Assembly (NCBI RefSeq): GCF_037969725.1
Contig: NZ_CP150203.1
Span: 264,001 to 328,000, forward strand
Reading direction: 5' to 3'
DNA from: Paenibacillus sp. FSL W8-0426
Lineage (GTDB): Bacteria; Bacillota; Bacilli; Paenibacillales; Paenibacillaceae
Length of the DNA: 64,000 bases
Below are positions 16,142 to 24,711 of this stretch, piece after piece. Every line of letters begins with the position of its first letter. Position 1 is the stretch's first letter. The notes beneath the pieces were generated by a model. It was not told the DNA's origin. It saw only the letters and a program-made list of their open reading frames with translations, and made no database searches. The position numbers were made by a program, and so were the translations under genes.

Positions 16142-16990
16142 GTGAGCAGAATCGAAATGAATGTGGTGCCGATGGATTGGACGCAGATGGAACTGGTCAT
16201 GCTTTTTTTCGGGTGGGAGGCCTGTGAGCCTTTGCATTACTGGGGGCCGGGCGTCCGTGACAGCTACATTATCCATTACGTTCACAAGGGACGCGGCAAG
16301 GTGCTGATGAACGATCGGCAGCATATGTTAACCAAGGGACAAGGTTTTCTCATTCTCCCCGACACGATCGTGCATTATGAAGCCGACGAGGCGGACCCAT
16401 GGACGTATTCGTGGTTTGGCTTCAAAGGCGTGCAGGCCAAAGCGTTCATGCAGCGCGCGCAGTTGAATTCCGATCATCCGGTGTTTCGGGCAAGGAACGA
16501 GGCGGCGCTGGACGGATTGTATCAGGAAATGGTTCAGGTGTCCGGCCGCTCGGGCGCGGACGTGTTTACTCAAAGCTTGTTGTATCGCCTCATAGCCGAG
16601 CTGATTGCTTCTTCACCGGAAGAGGAGGGCAAGCGGCAGCCTTCTTCTACCAAAGAAGAGTACATACGACAGGCGGTGAGATACATGGAGAACCGATATA
16701 GCCAAAAAACGAGCGTTCTCGACATCGCGCAGGCCGTAGGACTGGATCGCACGTACCTGTCGGGGCTGTTTAAGGAAAAGTACGGCAAGCCGCTGCAATC
16801 TTTTTTTCTGGAATACCGGATGAATCGCGCCGCCGAGCTGCTGCAGAGTCCGATGCTGTCCATTAGCGAGGTGGCACATTCGGTGGGATATACGGACCCG
16901 CTATTGTTCTCCAAAATGTTCAAAAAGGTCACCGGCATGTCTCCGAAGGGAGCCAGAACCAAGTCCACTGAAACGAGTGATGCACGATAG
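16142..16990 (+). CDS. AraC-family regulator, probably of alpha-galactoside use
   Basis: 282 residues from the GTG at 16142, which follows AGAAGGAAGGGACAGAC; ATG 16157 is an alternative. N-terminal cupin sensor with the MsmR/RafR-like stretch CEPLHYWGPGVRDSYIIHYVHKGRGK and GFLILPDTIVHYEADEADPWTYSWFGF. C-terminal double helix-turn-helix: SVLDIAQAVGLDRTYLSGLFKEKYGKP and SISEVAHSVGYTDPLLFSKMFKKVTGMSP. It is divergent from the GH4 alpha-galactosidase, so it likely activates that gene in response to an alpha-galactoside. The assignment of inducer is inference. Confidence 0.88.
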   Translation: MSRIEMNVVPMDWTQMELVMLFFGWEACEPLHYWGPGVRDSYIIHYVHKGRGKVLMNDRQHMLTKGQGFLILPDTIVHYEADEADPWTYSWFGFKGVQAKAFMQRAQLNSDHPVFRARNEAALDGLYQEMVQVSGRSGADVFTQSLLYRLIAELIASSPEEEGKRQPSSTKEEYIRQAVRYMENRYSQKTSVLDIAQAVGLDRTYLSGLFKEKYGKPLQSFFLEYRMNRAAELLQSPMLSISEVAHSVGYTDPLLFSKMFKKVTGMSPKGARTKSTETSDAR

Positions 16991-17079
16991 AATAAGTCCC
17001 TTAAATTTGAAGAAAAAGCTATGATCTTGCCTACCTGCCAGTTATACTGGAACACATACCAATCGAATAGATGGAACTG

Positions 17080-17254
17080 GGTGCTGTACCCGATCGGGTA
17101 CAAGCTTAATAGGGAAGCCGGTGAAATGCCGGCGCGGTCCCGCCACTGTAACAGGGGAATCAGGCAGCGATAAGCCACTGGCCATAGCCGGGAAGGCGCT
17201 GCAACGATGTTGATCCTGAAGCCAGGAGACCTGCCCGGTTTGACAACACAGCAA
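17080..17254 (+). ncRNA. Cobalamin (B12) riboswitch
   Basis: All the hallmark conserved segments occur in order: AATAGGGAAGCCGGTG, GCCGGCGCGGTCCCGCCACTGTAA and GCCAGGAGACCTGCCCGG. A closing P1 helix can form between TGCTGT (17082-17087) and ACAGCA (17248-17253). Such RNAs bind adenosylcobalamin and switch off B12 synthesis or cobalt/B12 uptake genes. A terminator follows 67 bases later, before the first ABC permease gene, so control is probably by premature termination. Confidence 0.95.
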
Positions 17255-17320
17255 CAGCCTACGGGAGATAGGAAGGTGTTTTGAATTAGCGCGATTTTTG
17301 TATGGGAATCGGTTTATTTG

Positions 17321-17364
17321 AGGCGTCCTTATCCGGGAATATACGGGAGAGGGATGCCTTTTTT
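17321..17364 (+). terminator. Riboswitch-controlled terminator
   Basis: AGGCGTCCT (17321-17329) pairs with GGGATGCCT (17351-17359) with two G-U pairs, followed by TTTTTTG. It lies between the cobalamin aptamer and the ABC importer, and would be the expression platform. Confidence 0.75.
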
Positions 17365-17417
17365 GCATGGCAGAGATCGGGTTTGCTGTGAATCGAAGCA
17401 GAGAGGACGGCTGGCTT

Positions 17418-18356
17418 TTGGGCAAATACATCGGTAAAAGAATACTTCAGCTGGCAGCCGTTCTGTTCGGCATCACCTTCCTGACCTTTCTCCTGACCTA
17501 CCTGTCGCCGGGAGACCCGGCCAGGCTGATGCTCATGGCTACGGGCGTGACGCCATCCGAGGAGCTGGTTGAGCAGGTGCGGGCAGAATTGGGACTGGAC
17601 AAGCCCTTTTGGGTGAGGTACGGCCTATGGCTTGGACAAGTCGGGACAGGAGATTTCGGTACGTCGTACAAATACGGACGGCCCGTGTTCGACGTGCTGA
17701 TGTCACGTTTGCCGGCCACGCTGCGTTTGACAGGCGGTGCCATGCTTCTTGTGGTCGTTGTTTCGTTTCCGCTCGGCATCCTGTCGGCCATCCATAGAAA
17801 TAAAGTGCTGGATCTCATCATTCGCCTGTTCTCCTTCGCAGGGTTGTCCATGCCAAGCTTCTGGCTGGGCATGCTGCTTATGCTCTGGTTCGGCGTGCAT
17901 CTGAAGCTGTTTCCCGTCACGGGCAGCTCGGGTCTGCATAGTCTCGTATTGCCTGCATTAACGCTGGCACTGCCTTTGATCGCTCAGTACAGCAGGCAAA
18001 TCCGCGCCGTCATTCTGGAGGAACATTCCCAGAACTACGTAGACGGAGCCAGAGCCAGAGGCATGAAGGAAGGAACAATCATGATCCGGCATATTCTTCC
18101 GAACGCGATGCTTCCAGTCATCACGCTAATGGGCATGTCTACCGGGGCTCTGCTCGGCGGGGCCGCAATCATAGAGAGCTTGTTCGTGTGGCCGGGCGTG
18201 GGCCAGATGGCGGTGGAAGCGATCTTTTCACGGGATTATCCGCTCATTCAGGGTTATGTGATCTGGATGGCTACGATGTATGTCGTGTTGAATCTGTTGG
18301 TCGATGTATGGACCCATCTGCGAGACCCGCGGATCCGATTGGATGTGGATGTATGA
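17418..18356 (+). CDS. Nik/Opp-type ABC importer permease 1
   Basis: About 312 residues from TTG 17418, which follows AGAGAGGACGGC; ATG 17367 sits directly on the terminator T-run and has no ribosome site, and GTG 17388 is another choice. NikB/DppB-type features: N-terminal helix with ITFLTFLLTYLSPGDPA, the long extracytoplasmic loop before PATLRLTGGAML, the EAA loop NYVDGARARGMKEGTIMIRHILPNAMLPVITLMG and VESLFVWPGVGQMAVEAI-like C-terminal part. It forms the membrane channel with the next gene. The preceding cobalamin riboswitch points to cobalt, or possibly nickel or a B12 precursor, as cargo. Confidence 0.85.
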   Translation: MGKYIGKRILQLAAVLFGITFLTFLLTYLSPGDPARLMLMATGVTPSEELVEQVRAELGLDKPFWVRYGLWLGQVGTGDFGTSYKYGRPVFDVLMSRLPATLRLTGGAMLLVVVVSFPLGILSAIHRNKVLDLIIRLFSFAGLSMPSFWLGMLLMLWFGVHLKLFPVTGSSGLHSLVLPALTLALPLIAQYSRQIRAVILEEHSQNYVDGARARGMKEGTIMIRHILPNAMLPVITLMGMSTGALLGGAAIIESLFVWPGVGQMAVEAIFSRDYPLIQGYVIWMATMYVVLNLLVDVWTHLRDPRIRLDVDV

Positions 18357-19189
18357 TGAGGACATTCCGGCTTACGTTGTCGCAGCATCGTTGGTTCGCC
18401 GTGGTGCTCGCGTTGACGGCGTGTTGGATCGTGCTCGCCATGATCGCCCCCCTGTTTGCGCCGCATGATCCGCTGGCCACCAACTTTGGCATGGTGCTGC
18501 AACCCGCCAGCCCCGAGTATCCGCTCGGGACCGACCAATTGGGACGATGCATTCTGTCCCGTATCCTGTATGGGGCACGCACGTCGCTGCTGCTGACCTT
18601 CATGATGATCGGCATCGTGTTCGGGATCGGCGTAGGCATCGGCATCATTGCCGGTTATGCGCGCGGCATCGTGGATTCGCTGTTGATGCGGCTGGCCGAT
18701 ACGATGATGGCTTTTCCCGGAATCATTTTCGCCATCGCCGTCGTCGGCATGTTGGGTCCGGGTCTGCTTCATACGGTCATCGCGCTGTCGGTGGTCTGGT
18801 GGGCCAAATATGCGCGCATGGCGAGAAGTTTGGTCATATCGCTGCGACAAAAGGAATATGTCGCCGCCGCCGCTTTCAGCGGGGCGCGTCGTACCCGAAT
18901 CGTTTGGGGCACCGTTCTGCCGAACATGCTGTCACCGTTAATCGTGATGGCCATGATGGATGTGGGCGGCATGATGCTCTCCATATCCGGCTTGTCCTTC
19001 CTGGGGCTTGGAGCGCAGCCGCCGGAACCGGAGTGGGGAGCCATGCTGAACGAAGGCCGGAGATACCTGCAGACGGCCCCATGGCTATTGCTGTATCCGG
19101 GCCTGGCGATATTTTGTACGGTCATGATTTTTAATTTGTTGGGCGACAGCCTCAGGGATGTGCTGGACCCTCGAAAAAACGCAGCTTGA
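18353..19189 (+). CDS. Nik/Opp-type ABC importer permease 2
   Basis: 278 residues from ATG 18353, overlapping the previous stop by 4 bases. NikC/DppC-type features: LAMIAPLFAPHDP, the YPLGTDQLGRCILSRILYGARTSL signature, EAA loop EYVAAAAFSGARRTRIVWGTVLPNMLSPLIVMAMMDVGGMML, and the ending SGLSFLGLGAQPPEPEWGAML plus LLGDSLRDVLDP. It pairs with permease 1. The overlap means translational coupling in a five-gene operon under the cobalamin riboswitch. Confidence 0.92.
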   Translation: MMRTFRLTLSQHRWFAVVLALTACWIVLAMIAPLFAPHDPLATNFGMVLQPASPEYPLGTDQLGRCILSRILYGARTSLLLTFMMIGIVFGIGVGIGIIAGYARGIVDSLLMRLADTMMAFPGIIFAIAVVGMLGPGLLHTVIALSVVWWAKYARMARSLVISLRQKEYVAAAAFSGARRTRIVWGTVLPNMLSPLIVMAMMDVGGMMLSISGLSFLGLGAQPPEPEWGAMLNEGRRYLQTAPWLLLYPGLAIFCTVMIFNLLGDSLRDVLDPRKNAA

Positions 19190-19204
19190 CTGGAGGATAT
19201 AGAA

Positions 19205-20797
19205 GTGAAAACAACCCGTTTAAAAGCAGTACTGCTTACGTTCGCGTCATTTTTTATTGTATTTGCCCTCACGGCATGCGGAAGTACCAATTCATCCAGC
19301 AGGACTGGTACCGGTGGGAAAGAAACAAGCTCGGCAACGAGTGCATCCGCTGTGCCGTCGCATTTGAACGTGGCTCTGTTCTGGCTCGGCACCAATCTGG
19401 ACCCGGCGGTGGAATGGAACGGCTGGACGCTGACACGTGCGGCGATCGGCGAGACGTTGGTCCAGTTTGACGAGAACATGCAGCTTGTGCCCAAAATCGC
19501 CGAATCGTGGGAACAAGTCGATGACACCACATGGAAGTTCCAGATTCGCGATGGCGTTACGTTCCATAATGGCAACAAAGTCACGGCAGATGCTGTGAAA
19601 AAATCGATTGAGCGTGCCTTGGAGCTGAACGAAAGAGGGCTGTCCACACTGCCGATCGAATCCATGAAGGCGGAAGGGCAAGATTTGACGATCCAAACGA
19701 CGGAACCTTACGCTTCCCTGCTCGGAAACATTGCGGAACCGCTGTTTGTCATCGTGGACACCAGCGCAGATACATCGAAATTCGAGAGCCAGCCGGTTGC
19801 AACGGGTCCGTTCATGGTAACCTCGTATACCCCGGATCAAGAAATTCAGGTGAAAAAGTATGACGGGTATTGGGACGGTGCTCCCGAAACGGATACGATC
19901 ACGTTCAAATACATTAAGGATGACAGCACGCGAGCACTGGCCTTGCAGTCGGGCGAAATCGACGTGGCGAGCAACGTTGGGCGCAGCAGCCTCTCTTTGT
20001 TCGAGGACAAGGGCCAGTATGCCATCGACGAAATTCCAAGCTTGCGCACGCAGTTTGTCTGGTTCAATACAACGCATAAGCTGCTTGAGAATGCCAACGT
20101 TCGCCGTGCCATCTCGTATGGCATCGACCGCGAAATGTATGCCGGTACGCTGATCGGCGGCCAGGCGGCAAAAGGACCGTTTACTTCCGCGCTCCCGTTC
20201 GGATACGACAAACTCAAAGGGTACGACTATGAACCGGAACAGGCCAAGCAGCTGCTGGACGAAGCGGGATTCAAGGACACGGATGGCGACGGCATTCGGG
20301 AGAAGGACGGCCAGAAGCTGAAGCTTCAGATGATCCTCAACTCTGCGTACGAGTCGGATGCGACCGTTGCGGCTGCGATGCAGTCCCAGCTCAAGGAGAT
20401 CGGAGTAAACCTGGAGCTGGCCTCTTACGAGGATTTGACCGACCATCAGAGGAGCGGTAACTACGATCTGGCGCTGACCAGCATTAATACGGGCATTACG
20501 GGCGACCCCCAGTACATCCTCGATTTCTATTTCAAAACGGGGGCGGAATGGAACGTTGGCGGATACAGCAATCCGAAGCTGGACGAAATCATCGACCGCC
20601 TGCATTCCGAGTTCGACGTCGAAAAAAGATATGAACTGGCCGCAGAGGCGCAGCAAATCATTCTGGACGATGCCGCTTATATGTTCATTACGTATACGCC
20701 GATCAACATTGTCAGCAAAAATACCGTTCAGGGTGCAACCATGTATCCGATCGACTTTTATTTGCTGGATCGCAACATCAAGGTGGAGCAGCAATGA
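19205..20797 (+). CDS. Nik/Opp-type substrate-binding lipoprotein
   Basis: 530 residues from GTG 19205 after CTGGAGGATATAGAA. A lipoprotein signal ends in LTAC with lipidated Cys25, so it is anchored outside the membrane. The body is of the SBP_bac_5 type: WTLTRAAIGETLVQFDENMQLVPKIAESWEQVDDTTWKFQIRDGVTFHNG, the VATGPFMVTSYTPDQEIQVKKYDGYWDGAP block, and the NANVRRAISYGIDREM block. NikA/CntA and peptide-binding proteins share this fold. Cargo cannot be read from sequence; B12 control favours cobalt, alone or as a chelate. Confidence 0.9.
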   Translation: MKTTRLKAVLLTFASFFIVFALTACGSTNSSSRTGTGGKETSSATSASAVPSHLNVALFWLGTNLDPAVEWNGWTLTRAAIGETLVQFDENMQLVPKIAESWEQVDDTTWKFQIRDGVTFHNGNKVTADAVKKSIERALELNERGLSTLPIESMKAEGQDLTIQTTEPYASLLGNIAEPLFVIVDTSADTSKFESQPVATGPFMVTSYTPDQEIQVKKYDGYWDGAPETDTITFKYIKDDSTRALALQSGEIDVASNVGRSSLSLFEDKGQYAIDEIPSLRTQFVWFNTTHKLLENANVRRAISYGIDREMYAGTLIGGQAAKGPFTSALPFGYDKLKGYDYEPEQAKQLLDEAGFKDTDGDGIREKDGQKLKLQMILNSAYESDATVAAAMQSQLKEIGVNLELASYEDLTDHQRSGNYDLALTSINTGITGDPQYILDFYFKTGAEWNVGGYSNPKLDEIIDRLHSEFDVEKRYELAAEAQQIILDDAAYMFITYTPINIVSKNTVQGATMYPIDFYLLDRNIKVEQQ

Positions 20798-21585
20798 CCC
20801 CGTTGCTTCAGGTACATGATCTGCATGTGGCTTACGGGAAGGAACAAGCTGCGTTGAAGCACCTTTCATTCGAAATGCATGCCGGCGAAGTGCTGGGCAT
20901 CGTCGGCGAGAGCGGCAGCGGGAAATCGACGCTGCTGCGGGCTCTGCTCGGCATGCTGCCCAGCAGAGGGACATATGCGGGAGGCGACATCTTGTTTCAG
21001 GGCCAATCCGTGATCGGCCTTGCCCCAAAAGACTGGAGCAGGATTCGCGGCAAAAGGATCGCCATGGTATTTCAGGACAGCGGGTCCCACCTGAATCCGA
21101 TCCGCAAAATTGGCAGCCAATACGAGGAAGCGATCCGCACGCATATAAAAGTAACGCGCAAATCGGCCCAGCGTATGGCCGTGGATACGTTGTCCGGCAT
21201 GGGACTGGCTGACCCTGAGCGCGTCATGAAGTCTTATCCAAACCAACTTAGCGGGGGCATGAAGCAACGGGTGGCCATTGCCATGGCCGTGACGATGGAG
21301 CCGGAGCTGCTGCTTGCGGACGAACCGACCAGCGCGCTCGACGTATCGACCCAAGCCGAGGTGATGAAGCGGCTGCGCGAACTCAGCGACCATAGAGGAA
21401 CCGGTGTCATCCTGGTTACCCATAACATTGCCGTTGCAGCGCACATGGCCGACCGAATCGGTGTCATGCAGAGCGGAGAGATGGTTGAATACGGGCGGAC
21501 CGCCGACATCATCACGTCGCCGCAGGCTCCGTACACCCGCAAACTGCTGAACGCCGTGCCCGAATTGGAGGAACATAGAGGATGA
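20794..21585 (+). CDS. Nik/Opp-type ABC ATPase 1
   Basis: 263 residues, starting inside the stop of the binding protein gene (ATGA). Walker A GESGSGKST, Q-loop MVFQDSGSHLNPI, signature LSGGMKQR, Walker B LLLADEPTSALD and switch His in VTHNIAVAAHMAD are all intact. The C-terminal stretch APYTRKLLNAVPELEEH is typical of NikD/OppD-type proteins. It powers the importer together with the next ATPase. Confidence 0.93.
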   Translation: MTPLLQVHDLHVAYGKEQAALKHLSFEMHAGEVLGIVGESGSGKSTLLRALLGMLPSRGTYAGGDILFQGQSVIGLAPKDWSRIRGKRIAMVFQDSGSHLNPIRKIGSQYEEAIRTHIKVTRKSAQRMAVDTLSGMGLADPERVMKSYPNQLSGGMKQRVAIAMAVTMEPELLLADEPTSALDVSTQAEVMKRLRELSDHRGTGVILVTHNIAVAAHMADRIGVMQSGEMVEYGRTADIITSPQAPYTRKLLNAVPELEEHRG

Positions 21586-22403
21586 GTGGTCATGAAGCGC
21601 CTATTTTGGAACTTACGGAACTGAACAAATGCTACGCAGCGCCTGGACATGGTTCCGTGCAGGCACTATGCAACGTTAATCTGCAATTATATCCGGGCGA
21701 ATGTCTGGGGATCGTAGGCGAAAGCGGCAGCGGAAAAAGCACGTTGGCCAGGTGTATCACACATTTGGAGAAAGTGACGTCCGGACAAATGTTTTATCGG
21801 GGGAAGGATATAACGCAGCTCAAAGGAGAACCATTGCGACAGCTGTATAAACAGGTTCAGATGGTCTTTCAGGAACCTTCGTCCATCTTCAATCCGCGGA
21901 CGAGCATCGGCAAATTCGTGCGGGAGCCTCTCCTGAATTACAAAATGATGCGCCGTGCCGAGGCGGAAACGGCCGTGCTGCGCCTGCTTGAGCGCGTCGG
22001 TTTGCCCGCTGAAGCAGCGGATAAGTATCCGCATGAGCTAAGCGGGGGCGAGCAGCAGCGGGCGGTCATAGCCCGGGCGATCGGCGTGCAGCCGGACATC
22101 ATTCTGTTCGATGAAGCTACTTCCGCTTTGGACGCCCCGATCCAGCAGCAAATGTTGGACCTGCTCGTCCAGCTCCGCCGGGAAACCGGCGTATCCTGCA
22201 TGTTCATTTCGCATGACCTTGCCGTAGTGCAGAAAGTAAGCGACAGGGTTGCGGTAATGAACAAGGGCGAGATCGTGGAAGTGTTGGAGAGCGCTAAGTT
22301 AACCACGGCTGCACGGCATCCGTATACCCGTAGTCTGATGGCATCCGTTTTGTCCGTCAGGAAAATCAGGAATGAAATAAGGGGAAACAAAGAAGTCATA
22401 TAA
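21582..22403 (+). CDS. Nik/Opp-type ABC ATPase 2
   Basis: 273 residues, again overlapping by ATGA. Walker A GESGSGKST, Q-loop MVFQEPSSIFNPRTSIG, signature LSGGEQQR, Walker B IILFDEATSALD and switch His ISHDLAVVQKVSD are intact. The FNPR segment and C-terminal RHPYTRSLMASV are typical of NikE/OppF-type ATPases. It is the last gene of the riboswitch operon; a strong terminator follows at once. Confidence 0.93.
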   Translation: MSGHEAPILELTELNKCYAAPGHGSVQALCNVNLQLYPGECLGIVGESGSGKSTLARCITHLEKVTSGQMFYRGKDITQLKGEPLRQLYKQVQMVFQEPSSIFNPRTSIGKFVREPLLNYKMMRRAEAETAVLRLLERVGLPAEAADKYPHELSGGEQQRAVIARAIGVQPDIILFDEATSALDAPIQQQMLDLLVQLRRETGVSCMFISHDLAVVQKVSDRVAVMNKGEIVEVLESAKLTTAARHPYTRSLMASVLSVRKIRNEIRGNKEVI

Positions 22404-22404
22404 A

Positions 22405-22454
22405 AAACCAAGACTTCCCGAGTGATGTTCTGCCCGGGGAGTCTTGGTTTTTGT
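22405..22454. terminator. Bidirectional terminator
   Basis: AACCAAGACT pairs with AGTCTTGGTT (inner CCCG/CGGG extends the stem), flanked by A-run and T-run on the two sides. It ends the ABC importer operon and can also serve the convergent DUF4179 gene. Confidence 0.85.
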
Positions 22455-22525
22455 TTTGCCGGTTATAACCCGTTTCATCTGTTTCAGGAGGTTAATCTGC
22501 AGGCGATGACTGCTTTGAGGCCAAA

Positions 22526-23674
22526 TTAGTGCTGGCTCGCAGGTGTGGGGAGCTGGATGGTCATCTCCATGCCCTCGATGAATTGGCGTTCTTTCACTTT
22601 TTCGTTGAAGTCATCTTCAATGATGAACGGCCGTACGACGAGGTAACGGGTACCCCCGGGAGTTGTGCCATACAAGCGATCGCTGTCCAGCCGGTTATCG
22701 GTATACAACCCTTCGCCGCTCAAGGCGGGAAGCTGTCGCCCCTGATCGTCAAATAGGGCAATGCCTACCTTCCTGAGTTTTTCCTCTTCCTTAAGAGTCA
22801 AGCTCTTCTTGCCATTCACCAGAATGGACGTGGAGATACGGGTCGTAATCGGCGTGATGTGGATGTTCGATACGGAAGCGGTAAACTGATCGTTGGAGGC
22901 GTGGGCCGCATCCGGCTTGAAATCGACAATGTCTTCCGTTGACTTGGTGAAAGGAACGTCCAGTTTGAATTCATGGTCGATACCCTCCAAGGAAATCGAG
23001 ACTTCTGCGTTAAAGTGGTCGGGCAGAGAGGCACCCTGGCCTGCTTTTTCGAACACATTTTCGAAGACGAGTACGTCAGGCTCAGTCTCTCCTGCAGAGG
23101 AGTAGAACAAACCGCCTGTTTGTTGGTAGCCATCGACTTCAAAAAAGACATTGCTGATTCCGCTGCTTAAAGGAATGATATCTTCGCCGGTATCGTACTT
23201 CCCATCCTTGAGATTGGGAGCGTTGACCCGTACCAAAAAGGCTGCGCGCGTTCCGTCATACACCGTTTCGAAGACATCCAGCTTGACATCCTGATAAGAA
23301 ACGGTGCTGTTTGTTTGGGATACCAGCCCGTCTTTTCCAGCTTGTTGCAGTCCGATATCTGCCTGAATGGTGCTGAACAGGCTGCCGACCAAAGGGATTT
23401 TTTTGATCGAGTCGGCCATGGCCGGCGATACAAAACCTGAAGCAAATACGGTAACGGCAGCTAAACTGCTGGCCATGGCAATGAACCCTGCGCGGCGCAG
23501 CCGGGAGCGTTTCCGGGCACGCGGCTGCGTCTCAATCTCCGGTTGAGTATGTGCATGCGCTGCCGGCAATGAAGCAAGGGTCTCATCGATGCGGCTGCGG
23601 ACGAGCTCCGATATTTCCGGTTTATTCTCGCCTGTCTCACGTAGTAATTGTTCAATATTAGATGGTTTCAACAT
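22526..23674 (-). CDS. DUF4179-type membrane protein, likely anti-sigma factor
   Basis: 382 residues with a basic RARKRSRLRR patch and one membrane segment at about 62-85 (AGFIAMASSLAAVTVFASGFVSPAM), followed by KKIPLVGSLFSTI and a large extracytoplasmic beta-rich region. This matches DUF4179 proteins, usually found next to ECF sigma genes. The N-terminal cytoplasmic part would hold the sigma factor. The ATG follows GGGAGGGAAAATTAA and overlaps the 3' end of the sigma gene by 17 bases. The stimulus is unknown. Confidence 0.8.
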   Translation of the reverse strand: MLKPSNIEQLLRETGENKPEISELVRSRIDETLASLPAAHAHTQPEIETQPRARKRSRLRRAGFIAMASSLAAVTVFASGFVSPAMADSIKKIPLVGSLFSTIQADIGLQQAGKDGLVSQTNSTVSYQDVKLDVFETVYDGTRAAFLVRVNAPNLKDGKYDTGEDIIPLSSGISNVFFEVDGYQQTGGLFYSSAGETEPDVLVFENVFEKAGQGASLPDHFNAEVSISLEGIDHEFKLDVPFTKSTEDIVDFKPDAAHASNDQFTASVSNIHITPITTRISTSILVNGKKSLTLKEEEKLRKVGIALFDDQGRQLPALSGEGLYTDNRLDSDRLYGTTPGGTRYLVVRPFIIEDDFNEKVKERQFIEGMEMTIQLPTPASQH

Positions 23675-24191
23675 TTAATTTTCCCTCCCGAAACAATTTG
23701 AATTTACGGTACAACTCATTTCTGGCACGCTGCAGGCGCATTTTAACCGCGCTTTCGGAAATGTTCAGCGTATCCGCGATCTGCTTGGTGGTAAGGTCTT
23801 CAAAGTAATGAAGCACAACGACGATCCGCTTTTGTTCATCGAGCCGGTCAACGGCTTCTCTCAAATCCACATGATCGTAATCATGACCGTGATCGGGATT
23901 CTCGGGAACTTCTGCATACGATATGGATCGTGATCGACGGGACAATAGGGTGTTGCATTCGTTGATGAGGATGCGGAAGATCCATGTTTTGAAATATTTC
24001 GGCTCCCGAAGCGTATGCATGGCCTTGTAAGCCTTCAGTATCGTTTCCTGGACCGCGTCGGCGACATCCTCTTCTTGGCGAAGCATGCTTTTGGCGGTGT
24101 TGTACAATGAATGTTCCATATGTCTGATAAGGCTGACGAACGCCTCTCGATTTCCTTGGATGGCTTGTGGAACAAGTTGGGCCCAATCCAC
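23658..24191 (-). CDS. ECF-type RNA polymerase sigma factor
   Basis: 177 residues from GTG 24191, placed 8 bases after AAAGGAG; the earlier GTG at 24200 overlaps that ribosome site. Region 2 is seen in LIRHMEHSLYNTAKSMLRQEEDVADAVQETILKAYKAMHTLREPKYFKTWIFRILINECNTLL and region 4 in DLREAVDRLDEQKRIVVVLHYFEDLTTKQIADTLNISESAVKMRLQRARNELY. It directs polymerase to a stress or envelope regulon, and is probably held by the DUF4179 protein encoded just downstream. No self-type promoter was recognised upstream. Confidence 0.93.
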   Translation of the reverse strand: MDWAQLVPQAIQGNREAFVSLIRHMEHSLYNTAKSMLRQEEDVADAVQETILKAYKAMHTLREPKYFKTWIFRILINECNTLLSRRSRSISYAEVPENPDHGHDYDHVDLREAVDRLDEQKRIVVVLHYFEDLTTKQIADTLNISESAVKMRLQRARNELYRKFKLFREGKLNVETI

Positions 24192-24253
24192 AGCGATCAC
24201 TCCTTTCTGAATGAGCGTGCTATATAAACCGCACTAATCCATCACACAAGGCC

Positions 24254-24372
24254 ACTGCGAGTGCAGTACCATCTTCCGATCGCTGTTATCCCCGGATTTT
24301 TTGACTCCCCTTTTTCAAGGGAAAATCCGGTGAACAGCCTATGCTTTCGAAGCAGCTTTCTTTCAGAAAGCT
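24254..24372. repeat. Structured intergenic element with three hairpins (candidate dispersed repeat)
   Basis: Three hairpins in a row within a 511-base gap (24201-24711): ACTGC-GAGT-GCAGT (24254-24267); a long one closed by GCTGTT (24282-24287) and AACAGC (24333-24338) with CCGGATTTT/AAAATCCGG inside; and AGCTTTC/GAAAGCT (24354-24372). A conserved-looking tail (GACCGCTCCGCTTCTTC, a T-run) continues to about 24435. No ORF fits. It has the look of a Paenibacillus intergenic repeat or small RNA; copy number cannot be judged here. The rest of the gap to the udk terminator holds only one further small hairpin, TCAGGG-GCGAAA-CCCTGA near 24537. Confidence 0.5.
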
Positions 24373-24628
24373 CTTAGACCGCTCCGCTTCTTCAGATTGG
24401 TTCTGCCTCTCCGTTAACGTGTGTATGTTTTTTTGCGATTTATATATATTTTTTTAATTTTGATACATTAGTTAGACCTGCGTGAGGCATGACACGGTCA
24501 CAATTATTTTGGTGTACATGAAATATGGACGCTAATTCAGGGGCGAAACCCTGATGGAAACACAAATTGGAGAGTGGCATGGAGGTAAGGAAAGACACCG
24601 CTAGAGCAGCGTGAAGGAGAGGTATACA

Positions 24629-24660
24629 CAAAAAAACGGATACGCAAAGTGCGTACCCGG
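24629..24660 (-). terminator. Terminator of udk
   Basis: On the minus strand GGGTACGCA pairs with TGCGTATCC (one G-U) and is followed by GTTTTTTTG. Confidence 0.8.
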
Positions 24661-24711
24661 TAAATCTTTGGACAAGTATAGTTGGATGGATCCATTCGAT
24701 CCGGCCAATCC

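Noticed and set aside
19292..21028. 578-residue minus-strand frame
   Set aside because: Spans the binding-protein and ATPase genes of the riboswitch operon in reverse; no ribosome site or motif.
24460..24628. Further riboswitch or second small RNA beside udk
   Set aside because: Only one small hairpin (TCAGGG/CCCTGA) is seen and no known riboswitch core could be matched.
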